This document shows positions 1-6,410 of a stretch of 6,442 bases of DNA, piece by piece. A program made the translations under genes and the position numbers. Below the pieces are notes generated by a model. It saw only the letters and a program-made list of their open reading frames with translations, had not been told where the DNA came from and searched no databases. The stretch spans positions 1-6,442 of the forward strand of contig JALVUT010000352.1 of assembly GCA_027035445.1 (NCBI GenBank), in the 5' to 3' direction. The stretch's first letter is position 1, and every line of letters starts with the position of its first letter. Source of the DNA: Thermococcus sp. (lineage in GTDB: Archaea; Methanobacteriota_B; Thermococci; Thermococcales; Thermococcaceae).

Positions 1-88
1 CTGTGTGCATTTTCAGGTATGCAAATGAGAGCTACAAAAAGGAGCGAAAAGCATTTATATTCCGGGAATTAGCAAGATTTAAGGTGGG
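1..88 (+). promoter_or_regulatory. Array-proximal leader with TATA/BRE-like promoter (partial)
   Basis: This is the only non-repeat flank in the window. It contains ATTTATAT at 53-60, preceded by the purine-rich GCGAAAAGC at 44-52. That matches the arrangement of an archaeal TATA box with an upstream BRE. A start about 25 nt downstream would fall near 80-85, just before the first repeat at 89, which is where a pre-crRNA should begin. The direction agrees with the orientation inferred from the repeat. A bacterial reading is weaker: TATATT at 56-61 resembles a -10 box, but no convincing -35 lies upstream. Only 88 nt are visible, so the rest of the leader, if this is one, lies outside. A competing reading as the end of a gene is given separately. 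Confidence 0.45.
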
Positions 89-122
89 GAAACAAAGAAA
101 ATCTCCTGAAAATGGAGATTGA
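3..122 (+). CDS. Possible 3' end of an unidentified gene running into the first repeat
   Basis: One frame is open from the window edge (position 3) to a TGA at 120-122 inside the first repeat, 39 codons with no start needed in the window. Residues encoded before the repeat include FRYANESYKKERKAF followed by IFRELARFKVG, a charged, amphipathic stretch that looks protein-like. The last dozen residues come from the repeat and would not be conserved in a homologue. I do not recognise a family. An open run of this length occurs by chance fairly often (roughly one in six per frame), and the same bases hold a promoter-like element, so a leader is at least as likely. Sequence to the left would settle it. 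Confidence 0.2.
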   Translation: MCIFRYANESYKKERKAFIFRELARFKVGKQRKSPENGD

Positions 123-125
123 AAG
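89..125 (+). repeat. CRISPR repeat unit (first copy), hairpin plus ATTGAAAG handle
   Basis: The 37-nt unit begins GAAACAAAG and ends ATTGAAAG. Repeat positions 12-18 (AATCTCC) pair perfectly with 26-32 (GGAGATT) around a 7-nt loop, TGAAAAT. Bases just outside both edges vary between copies, which fixes the boundaries at G1 and G37. An AUUGAAAG 5' tag is known from Cas6-cleaved crRNAs (for example in Pyrococcus); cutting after G29 would leave it here. The tag overlaps the 3' side of the stem, as in several cyanobacterial 37-nt repeats with a GGGATTGAAAC end. This supports a Cas6 system (type III, I-B or I-D) and plus-strand crRNAs. The subtype is inference. Confidence 0.9.
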
Positions 126-351
126 TTTTGTAAAAAGCTTGGTGGAGAATACGAACATGGCAGAGAAACAAAGAAAATCTCCTGAAAATGGAGATTGAAA
201 GTCATCTTCTTTTCTTCAATAATATCTCTAAACAACTGGAAACAAAGAAAATCTCCTGAAAATGGAGATTGAAAGTTATCTGAGAAATCATTGAGCGTTT
301 CCTTAACTGATTTGGAAACAAAGAAAATCTCCTGAAAATGGAGATTGAAAG

Positions 352-389
352 AACTTCATGCGTAACCACCTCTCTTACCAAGAATCCAA
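352..389 (-). other. Spacer 4: captured ribosome binding site and ATG start
   Basis: On the minus strand this spacer reads GAGAGGTGG (366-374), then 6 nt, then ATG (357-359) and the start of a frame, Met-Lys. A TAA sits just before the Shine-Dalgarno element. The arrangement is that of a translation start in the source element, so the spacer targets a gene start. The ORF it opens is not active here; it is cut off by the repeat. Confidence 0.6.
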
Positions 390-501
390 GAAACAAAGAA
401 AATCTCCTGAAAATGGAGATTGAAAGCAACGTCATTGAGTGGGCGAAGCTAATTAACGCATACAGAAACAAAGAAAATCTCCTGAAAATGGAGATTGAAA
501 G

Positions 502-539
502 ATATTTTCCCGTCAGAAGTGATGTAATCACTAAGGTGA
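502..539 (+). other. Spacer 6: contains palindrome AGTGAT-gta-ATCACT
   Basis: Positions 518-532 form a perfect 6-bp inverted repeat around 3 nt. It could be an operator-like site in the source element or a chance palindrome in coding sequence, since the frame YFPVRSDVITKV runs through it. In the crRNA it would make a small hairpin within the guide. Confidence 0.35.
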
Positions 540-1782
540 GAAACAAAGAAAATCTCCTGAAAATGGAGATTGAAAGTATTCGATAGGATCTTCTTCCTTT
601 GGTATTTGAAACGTTAGAAACAAAGAAAATCTCCTGAAAATGGAGATTGAAAGTCGATTGCTTTTTCAAGAGCTTCACTGCCTTTTCTGTAGGAAACAAA
701 GAAAATCTCCTGAAAATGGAGATTGAAAGTCGATTATTGGTATTTTCATGAACCTGAGTAGCTCTTGAAACAAAGAAAATCTCCTGAAAATGGAGATTGA
801 AAGGCAAGTTTGCTGAAACTTTCTGCACGTCAACGACTTCAAGAAACAAAGAAAATCTCCTGAAAATGGAGATTGAAAGACTCCAACCCTCACTCCCTCG
901 AACACAAAGTGGTCGTGAAACAAAGAAAATCTCCTGAAAATGGAGATTGAAAGAATAGTTCAGCCTTGCGAGCCTTGTCTTCTTCGAACGAAACAAAGAA
1001 AATCTCCTGAAAATGGAGATTGAAAGGATAGCTTTGCGTACGCAGAAGGGCACCAGAATGCGTCGAAACAAAGAAAATCTCCTGAAAATGGAGATTGAAA
1101 GGAGACCTCATCCTCGTCAGGCAGCCATTCGACGCACCGAAACAAAGAAAATCTCCTGAAAATGGAGATTGAAAGACAATGATATAATGGATGTCGTTGG
1201 GGTCAATTGTGGACAGGAAACAAAGAAAATCTCCTGAAAATGGAGATTGAAAGTGTAGAATTCGTCAAGCTCTTCATCGTCTATGTAGTAGGAAACAAAG
1301 AAAATCTCCTGAAAATGGAGATTGAAAGCAGTGTCTGCTACCACTACGTTTATTCCAGCGAGAAGCGGAAACAAAGAAAATCTCCTGAAAATGGAGATTG
1401 AAAGTCGTCAGTAAGCTCTCTGTCTTTAAAAATCATGTGTGCGAAACAAAGAAAATCTCCTGAAAATGGAGATTGAAAGTTCTATATCTTCTGCACCAAG
1501 TTTCTGTATTATTGGTTCGAAACAAAGAAAATCTCCTGAAAATGGAGATTGAAAGATATCTGCAAGCTCTTTGGCTAAATCCGCTGTAGAGGAAACAAAG
1601 AAAATCTCCTGAAAATGGAGATTGAAAGAAAGTAAGTAGAGCATACAAAGATCCAATTGGTACTTTTAGGAAACAAAGAAAATCTCCTGAAAATGGAGAT
1701 TGAAAGTACCCCCCAACTTGCAAAAATACGTACTTTCGCTTATGTGAAACAAAGAAAATCTCCTGAAAATGGAGATTGAAAG

Positions 1783-1820
1783 AGATCTTCGAGAAACGGC
1801 TCTACGTACTCGTATATTGT
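1783..1820 (+). other. Spacer 23: overlaps spacer 57 by 14 nt
   Basis: TCTTCGAGAAACGG at 1786-1799 also forms the last 14 nt of spacer 57. In one shared frame this spacer reads IFEKRLYVLVYC, continuing where spacer 57's frame ends. The two look like overlapping protospacers of one gene or of two diverged alleles. Confidence 0.55.
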
Positions 1821-2537
1821 GAAACAAAGAAAATCTCCTGAAAATGGAGATTGAAAGCTCGCTTTGTACTTCTCGAGCTTTGCGAGAACTTGCTCAAGAA
1901 ACAAAGAAAATCTCCTGAAAATGGAGATTGAAAGTTTATCTCATCCCCTCCTTTCAGGAATACCGCTTCCTCCGAAACAAAGAAAATCTCCTGAAAATGG
2001 AGATTGAAAGACAGATAACGCATTTGAAGTATCGTTTTCTTGACATGGGAAACAAAGAAAATCTCCTGAAAATGGAGATTGAAAGTGCTCAGTTATTAAA
2101 CCACGTGCGTATAGCTTTACGTGAAACAAAGAAAATCTCCTGAAAATGGAGATTGAAAGTAACATCTCTCAAGATATACAATAATTCGTCTTCAGTGATG
2201 AAACAAAGAAAATCTCCTGAAAATGGAGATTGAAAGTTGCAGGTCATTATCGAAGCGGTTCGACTGCGGTATTCGAAACAAAGAAAATCTCCTGAAAATG
2301 GAGATTGAAAGTGATGTTAGTCCATTCTCCGAGCTGTGGTTCGTAAATCCGAAACAAAGAAAATCTCCTGAAAATGGAGATTGAAAGATCTATATTCTCC
2401 GTTGAAGTCCACACGCTACTCATGTCGAAACAAAGAAAATCTCCTGAAAATGGAGATTGAAAGGGGTTCTTACTGCCTATACAATGTCTCTTGAAGTATC
2501 GAAACAAAGAAAATCTCCTGAAAATGGAGATTGAAAG

Positions 2538-2575
2538 ATTTTCACCACCTCCCATAAATAAGATAGCCCCGCCCG
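2538..2575 (-). other. Spacer 33: probable ribosome binding site cut at the start codon
   Basis: On the minus strand the spacer reads GGAGGT (2547-2552), 7 nt, then AT at the very edge of the spacer (2538-2539). If the source element has G next, this is an ATG at ideal spacing. The alternative is coding sequence (frame GLSYLWEVVK, or a glycine-rich one), so the call depends on the unseen flanking base. Confidence 0.4.
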
Positions 2576-3295
2576 GAAACAAAGAAAATCTCCTGAAAAT
2601 GGAGATTGAAAGCGTGGCGTCAGGGCTTAGGTTGTTTAGCGTGGGGTCTAAGAAACAAAGAAAATCTCCTGAAAATGGAGATTGAAAGATAAATGCCCAA
2701 CCGACGCCTCCAAGTTCTCCCGGATGAAACAAAGAAAATCTCCTGAAAATGGAGATTGAAAGTAAAATGCCACATAACTCCACCAACGACAGGGTGGAGG
2801 GAAACAAAGAAAATCTCCTGAAAATGGAGATTGAAAGGTGGTCTAAAAAGTTAGCTCTCTTGAATTCTTCTAACAGAAACAAAGAAAATCTCCTGAAAAT
2901 GGAGATTGAAAGTTAGATTAAACGCTGTATACCGCACCGTTTTAACGATTTTGAAACAAAGAAAATCTCCTGAAAATGGAGATTGAAAGCTGTCTTTGAA
3001 AATCTTGTGCTCTGCTCCGCCATCGTAGGAAACAAAGAAAATCTCCTGAAAATGGAGATTGAAAGCCTATTGTTTTGCCTTCCTTAATCTTCTTAATTGC
3101 TTCGAAACAAAGAAAATCTCCTGAAAATGGAGATTGAAAGTGATAACCAAGCACATTGGACCACACGGTACTGAGAAAAAGAAACAAAGAAAATCTCCTG
3201 AAAATGGAGATTGAAAGATATCTACAATACTTCTATTATCACTTTTTGTTGGATACTTGAAACAAAGAAAATCTCCTGAAAATGGAGATTGAAAG

Positions 3296-3332
3296 ATCTC
3301 CACTTTAATCACCTCCTAAATAATATATATAT
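3296..3332 (-). other. Spacer 43: captured ribosome binding site and GTG start
   Basis: The minus strand carries AGGAGGT (3311-3317), 7 nt, then GTG (3301-3303) followed by GAG. A run of alternating A and T (about 3321-3332) precedes the Shine-Dalgarno element, typical of an intergenic or promoter-proximal stretch. The spacer therefore covers the 5' end of a gene in the source element. Confidence 0.7.
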
Positions 3333-3590
3333 GAAACAAAGAAAATCTCCTGAAAATGGAGATTGAAAGTCACGTCTTCGTAGTCAAAGTCCATATTTAT
3401 CTGTACGGAAACAAAGAAAATCTCCTGAAAATGGAGATTGAAAGACTACAGCAGGTATCTCTGAAGGCAGTTTACCCGAAGGAAACAAAGAAAATCTCCT
3501 GAAAATGGAGATTGAAAGTTTTTGACGTGCTCAGGAATCTCTACCCTGAACGAGAAACAAAGAAAATCTCCTGAAAATGGAGATTGAAAG

Positions 3591-3635
3591 CTGCGAACTA
3601 TTTATCATGCCTGACCAGTCAGACCAGTCTGCTGA
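3591..3635 (+). other. Spacer 47: 45-nt length outlier with internal tandem repeat
   Basis: All other complete spacers are 35-42 nt; this one is 45. It contains GACCAGTCA followed directly by GACCAGTCT, a 9-nt near-perfect tandem duplication. In one frame it encodes PDQSDQSA. The extra length is close to one repeat unit, so a duplication inside a normal spacer would explain it. A repetitive source gene is the alternative. Confidence 0.6.
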
Positions 3636-4056
3636 GAAACAAAGAAAATCTCCTGAAAATGGAGATTGAAAGGATGTATCCTTCACTTTCTATCCAGCTG
3701 TCTGTCATTCGAAACAAAGAAAATCTCCTGAAAATGGAGATTGAAAGCTCCTCCAACTCTACCAGTACAATGTCGCTCACTCCCAAACGAAACAAAGAAA
3801 ATCTCCTGAAAATGGAGATTGAAAGATGATGTACTTGATGACGGTTCTGTTTACGCTTTCGTGAGGGAAACAAAGAAAATCTCCTGAAAATGGAGATTGA
3901 AAGATTGCACGTGAAGGTGTGATACCGGACTCGTCAGCTACCTCGAAACAAAGAAAATCTCCTGAAAATGGAGATTGAAAGCTTCACTGTCCCGTTCTAC
4001 TACAGCTTTGAAATCCACTGAAACAAAGAAAATCTCCTGAAAATGGAGATTGAAAG

Positions 4057-4093
4057 TTTCTATCCTGTTCGACGTCGAGCCAGTCGTCGAATA
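4057..4093 (+). other. Spacer 53: guide with internal 7-bp hairpin
   Basis: TTCGACG (4068-4074) pairs perfectly with CGTCGAA (4085-4091) across a 10-nt loop. This takes up two thirds of the guide and could compete with target pairing. The minus strand reads FDDWLDVEQDR, so it may simply be coding sequence. Confidence 0.45.
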
Positions 4094-4359
4094 GAAACAA
4101 AGAAAATCTCCTGAAAATGGAGATTGAAAGGAATGTTTTTGAGCTTGTTAGAAACTATGTACGCTATGCGAAACAAAGAAAATCTCCTGAAAATGGAGAT
4201 TGAAAGTTTCATACTCGTTTTCTGTGGCGATTAAAGTTCGGAAATGAAACAAAGAAAATCTCCTGAAAATGGAGATTGAAAGTCACGTATTTGAGAACAG
4301 GTATCAAGTCAAGTTCAACTCCGAAACAAAGAAAATCTCCTGAAAATGGAGATTGAAAG

Positions 4360-4400
4360 GTGAGATTGAGCTTAAAGTATACGGGGTCTTCGAGAAACGG
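4360..4400 (+). other. Spacer 57: overlaps spacer 23 by 14 nt
   Basis: The last 14 nt (4387-4400) equal 1786-1799 of spacer 23. In the matching frame this spacer reads EIELKVYGVFEKR, so FEKR is shared and the residue before it is V here and I in spacer 23. That is what two variants of one protein would give. Confidence 0.55.
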
Positions 4401-4588
4401 GAAACAAAGAAAATCTCCTGAAAATGGAGATTGAAAGGTTCAGTAACCTTCTCGACCTGCCGGAAGTCTATCGTGGAAACAAAGAAAATCTCCTGAAAAT
4501 GGAGATTGAAAGTCAGTTCGTCGATGCGTATTATTTTAGCGTATTTTCTGAGAAACAAAGAAAATCTCCTGAAAATGGAGATTGAAAG

Positions 4589-4626
4589 TCTCATTAATAA
4601 ATAAGGAGGTGGTTAAAGATGGTAGA
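4589..4626 (+). other. Spacer 60: captured ribosome binding site and ATG start
   Basis: AAGGAGGT (4603-4610) is followed after 8 nt by ATG (4619-4621) and GTA. In-line TAA triplets upstream suggest the end of a preceding gene or an intergenic gap. The spacer was taken from a gene start of a mobile element with a near-perfect Shine-Dalgarno sequence. Confidence 0.7.
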
Positions 4627-5419
4627 GAAACAAAGAAAATCTCCTGAAAATGGAGATTGAAAGGTGAAAGCACTCGTGTAGCAGTCTCAGTCCAAAGAAG
4701 GGAAACAAAGAAAATCTCCTGAAAATGGAGATTGAAAGAAATACTTTGCGTCGACTTGCAGAATTGATGCTGTGAATGGGAAACAAAGAAAATCTCCTGA
4801 AAATGGAGATTGAAAGACATACTTTAATCACTCTTCCCATCTTACCAAAATCAACGAAACAAAGAAAATCTCCTGAAAATGGAGATTGAAAGTCACACAA
4901 CGTTGAAACCAGCGTGTGAACCAGCAGTGAAACAAAGAAAATCTCCTGAAAATGGAGATTGAAAGTAACTATCCCTTTCTCTGCAAGTTTGTTAAGTAAC
5001 TCTCGAAACAAAGAAAATCTCCTGAAAATGGAGATTGAAAGGTTTGTGTGTTATCCAGGCATACCTGATAGAGTGCGTGTTTAGAAACAAAGAAAATCTC
5101 CTGAAAATGGAGATTGAAAGTCATGCCAACTATTGATATAAAAGAAAGCATGGATATGAAACAAAGAAAATCTCCTGAAAATGGAGATTGAAAGGCAACT
5201 ACTATTCGTATGAATGTTGTTGTGTTTAAATGCGAAACAAAGAAAATCTCCTGAAAATGGAGATTGAAAGTAGCTTTCGTCTTTCCTTCCAATCTGTTTC
5301 AGCCGGAAACAAAGAAAATCTCCTGAAAATGGAGATTGAAAGAATCTTTCATTCGCAGAAGATAGAGATTCGACAACCTTGTGAAACAAAGAAAATCTCC
5401 TGAAAATGGAGATTGAAAG

Positions 5420-5458
5420 GAAGAAAGAGGAGGTGATACAGTGTATAAGGGATTTAAG
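5420..5458 (+). other. Spacer 71: captured ribosome binding site and GTG start
   Basis: GAGGAGGT (5427-5434), 6 nt, then GTG (5441-5443) opening a frame MYKGFK that runs to the spacer end. The strength and spacing of the Shine-Dalgarno element make a real translation start in the source element likely. Confidence 0.7.
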
Positions 5459-5647
5459 GAAACAAAGAAAATCTCCTGAAAATGGAGATTGAAAGCGTTC
5501 TTTCAGATGATGTTCCGTATGCGAGTGTAATAGGAAACAAAGAAAATCTCCTGAAAATGGAGATTGAAAGTCACCTATAGCCATACTCTCAGCAAGTCCT
5601 TTAAGACCACGAAACAAAGAAAATCTCCTGAAAATGGAGATTGAAAG

Positions 5648-5694
5648 CTCTAACAGTCAAATCTTGACCATTTGTTTCAGTTCCAGGAAACAAA
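5648..5694 (+). other. Spacer 74: 8-bp hairpin with the following repeat
   Basis: TTTGTTTC (5671-5678) in the spacer is the exact complement of GAAACAAA (5687-5694), the first 8 nt of the next repeat, with an 8-nt loop between. No other spacer I checked ends this way. The same spacer segment also pairs over 16 nt with the spacer 76/repeat junction at 5832-5847. In the precursor RNA these pairings could alter folding near that repeat. Confidence 0.5.
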
Positions 5695-6410
5695 GAAAAT
5701 CTCCTGAAAATGGAGATTGAAAGGTTTGTTAATCTCTCCCTCACTCAGTGCATTAATCTTTTCAGAAACAAAGAAAATCTCCTGAAAATGGAGATTGAAA
5801 GGGCTTTATCCTGCCATCTGGTGTGGGTCCCCTGGAACTGAAACAAAGAAAATCTCCTGAAAATGGAGATTGAAAGTGAGCCACGCTATCGCTTCGTCCG
5901 ATGACATCTTAGTAGGGAAACAAAGAAAATCTCCTGAAAATGGAGATTGAAAGATGTCATCTCTGCTAAAACTACTTGATTTAAATGGGTGGGAAACAAA
6001 GAAAATCTCCTGAAAATGGAGATTGAAAGTTAAGTAGTTTCTGAGCCTCCTGCAATTCGTTGATACTGGGAAACAAAGAAAATCTCCTGAAAATGGAGAT
6101 TGAAAGCAATTGTCGAGAGAAAGAAACTAATGGACGCATATAAGGGGAAACAAAGAAAATCTCCTGAAAATGGAGATTGAAAGTGTTTTGAATATCCCGG
6201 CACGTGTTTTCTCAAGTATTCTTGAAACAAAGAAAATCTCCTGAAAATGGAGATTGAAAGTTTTCTCCACTGTCTGCACCGTCTAGGAGCATTATTGAGA
6301 AACAAAGAAAATCTCCTGAAAATGGAGATTGAAAGAATTCCTCAACGAGCTTTCTCTGGACGTCTCTGTGCACGAAACAAAGAAAATCTCCTGAAAATGG
6401 AGATTGAAAG

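Larger units (their letters stand above)
126..1669. other. Spacers 1-21, with the most protein-like frame of each
   Basis: Probably the newest spacers, if the leader is at the left. Best frame by spacer (sign = strand within the window): 1 + FCKKLGGEYEHGR; 2 - QLFRDIIEEKKM; 3 - KSVKETLNDFSD; 4 - gene start (own entry); 5 + NVIEWAKLINAY; 6 + YFPVRSDVITKV; 7 - TFQIPKEEDPIE; 8 - YRKGSEALEKAI; 9 - ELLRFMKIPII; 10 - EVVDVQKVSANL; 11 - DHFVFEGVRVG; 12 - FEEDKARKAEL; 13 + DSFAYAEGHQNA; 14 - CVEWLPDEDEV; 15 - LSTIDPNDIHYII; 16 - YYIDDEELDEFY; 17 - LLAGINVVVADT; 18 - MIFKDRELTD; 19 - EPIIQKLGAEDIE; 20 - STADLAKELAD; 21 + KVSRAYKDPIGTF. Openness alone proves little, because a 38-nt stretch nearly always has some open frame in six. 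The choice rests on amino-acid character and is only a search aid. Confidence 0.4.
1707..3258. other. Spacers 22-42, with the most protein-like frame of each
   Basis: Best frames: 22 - ISESTYFCKLGG; 23 + IFEKRLYVLVYC (own entry); 24 - EQVLAKLEKYKA; 25 - EEAVFLKGGDEI; 26 - MSRKRYFKCVIC, which starts at an ATG and shows a CxxC pair; 27 + AQLLNHVRIALR; 28 - ITEDELLYILRDV; 29 + LQVIIEAVRLRY; 30 - IYEPQLGEWTNI; 31 + SIFSVEVHTLLM; 32 + VLTAYTMSLEV; 33 - probable gene start (own entry); 34 - DPTLNNLSPDAT; 35 - PGELGGVGWAF; 36 + KMPHNSTNDRVE; 37 - LEEFKRANFLDH; 38 + RLNAVYRTVLTI; 39 - YDGGAEHKIFKD; 40 - EAIKKIKEGKTI; 41 + ITKHIGPHGTEK; 42 - KYPTKSDNRSIVD. Both strands are represented. No target is recognised by eye. 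Confidence 0.4.
3296..4855. other. Spacers 43-63, with the most protein-like frame of each
   Basis: Best frames: 43 - gene start (own entry); 44 - VQINMDFDYEDV; 45 + TTAGISEGSLPE; 46 + FDVLRNLYPER; 47 + CELFIMPDQSDQSA (own entry); 48 + DVSFTFYPAVCH; 49 + LLQLYQYNVAHSQ; 50 + DVLDDGSVYAFVR; 51 + IAREGVIPDSSAT; 52 - VDFKAVVERDSE; 53 - FDDWLDVEQDR (own entry); 54 + NVFELVRNYVRY; 55 + FHTRFLWRLKFGN; 56 - GVELDLIPVLKYV; 57 + EIELKVYGVFEKR (own entry); 58 + FSNLLDLPEVYR or - TIDFRQVEKVTE; 59 + QFVDAYYFSVF; 60 + gene start (own entry); 61 + ESTRVAVSVQRR; 62 - PFTASILQVDAKY; 63 - VDFGKMGRVIKVC. Spacers 43 and 63 share an 11-nt string, ACTTTAATCAC, but in 43 it is ribosome-binding-site sequence and the match is probably chance. 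Confidence 0.4.
4893..6373. other. Spacers 64-83, with the most protein-like frame of each
   Basis: Probably older spacers. Best frames: 64 - TAGSHAGFNVV followed by an in-frame TGA, so possibly a gene end; 65 - ELLNKLAEKGIV; 66 + FVCYPGIPDRVRV; 67 + MPTIDIKESMD; 68 + ATTIRMNVVVFKC; 69 - LKQIGRKDES; 70 + NLSFAEDRDSTTL; 71 + gene start (own entry); 72 + VLSDDVPYASVI; 73 - GLKGLAESMAIG; 74 - GTETNGQDLTVR (own entry); 75 - EKINALSEGEINK; 76 + LYPAIWCGSPGT or GFILPSGVGPLE; 77 - MSSDEAIAWL; 78 + MSSLLKLLDLNGW; 79 - SINELQEAQKLL; 80 + IVERKKLMDAYK; 81 - EYLRKHVPGYSK; 82 - IMLLDGADSGEN; 83 + FLNELSLDVSVH or - VHRDVQRKLVEE. No target is recognised by eye. Confidence 0.4.

Noticed and set aside
1..72. 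Plus-strand frame 1 open from the window edge to TAG at 70-72
   Set aside because: Only 23 codons, no recognisable product, and it competes with a longer frame and a promoter-like element in the same bases.
577..616. GAAAC inside spacers 7, 54, 57, 23 and 64 as remnants of degenerate repeats
   Set aside because: Only 5-8 nt match and the flanking repeats are complete and normally spaced; chance in A-rich sequence.
654..766. Neighbouring spacers 8 and 9 both begin TCGATT
   Set aside because: Six shared bases among 83 spacers are expected by chance and the rest differs.
202..1071. Long minus-strand open frame (289 codons) and many similar frames of 60-210 codons across 32-6415
   Set aside because: They are built from translations of the repeat (for example SISIFRRFSLF, FNLHFQEIFFVS, FQSPFSGDFLCF, or RNKENLLKMEIE on the plus strand) alternating with spacers. 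The repeat happens to lack minus-strand stops, so frames stay open without coding meaning.
1176..1216. TATAAT in spacer 15 as an internal bacterial -10 box
   Set aside because: The nearest -35-like sequence, TTGAAA in the repeat, is only about 8 nt away, far from the usual 17.
1254..1291. YIDD in the minus-strand frame of spacer 16, resembling the reverse transcriptase YxDD motif
   Set aside because: Four residues in an acidic 12-residue peptide, with no other motif; too little to call.
5877..6069. Shared 9-10 nt strings among spacers 77, 78 and 79 (around ATGTCATC and AAACTACTT)
   Set aside because: Matches of this length are expected many times in about 3 kb of spacer sequence and no frame continuity was found.
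126..6373. Claim that nearly all spacers derive from coding sequence because they have an open frame
   Set aside because: In 38 nt a given frame is open about half the time, so at least one of six is almost always open. The peptides are listed only as search aids.
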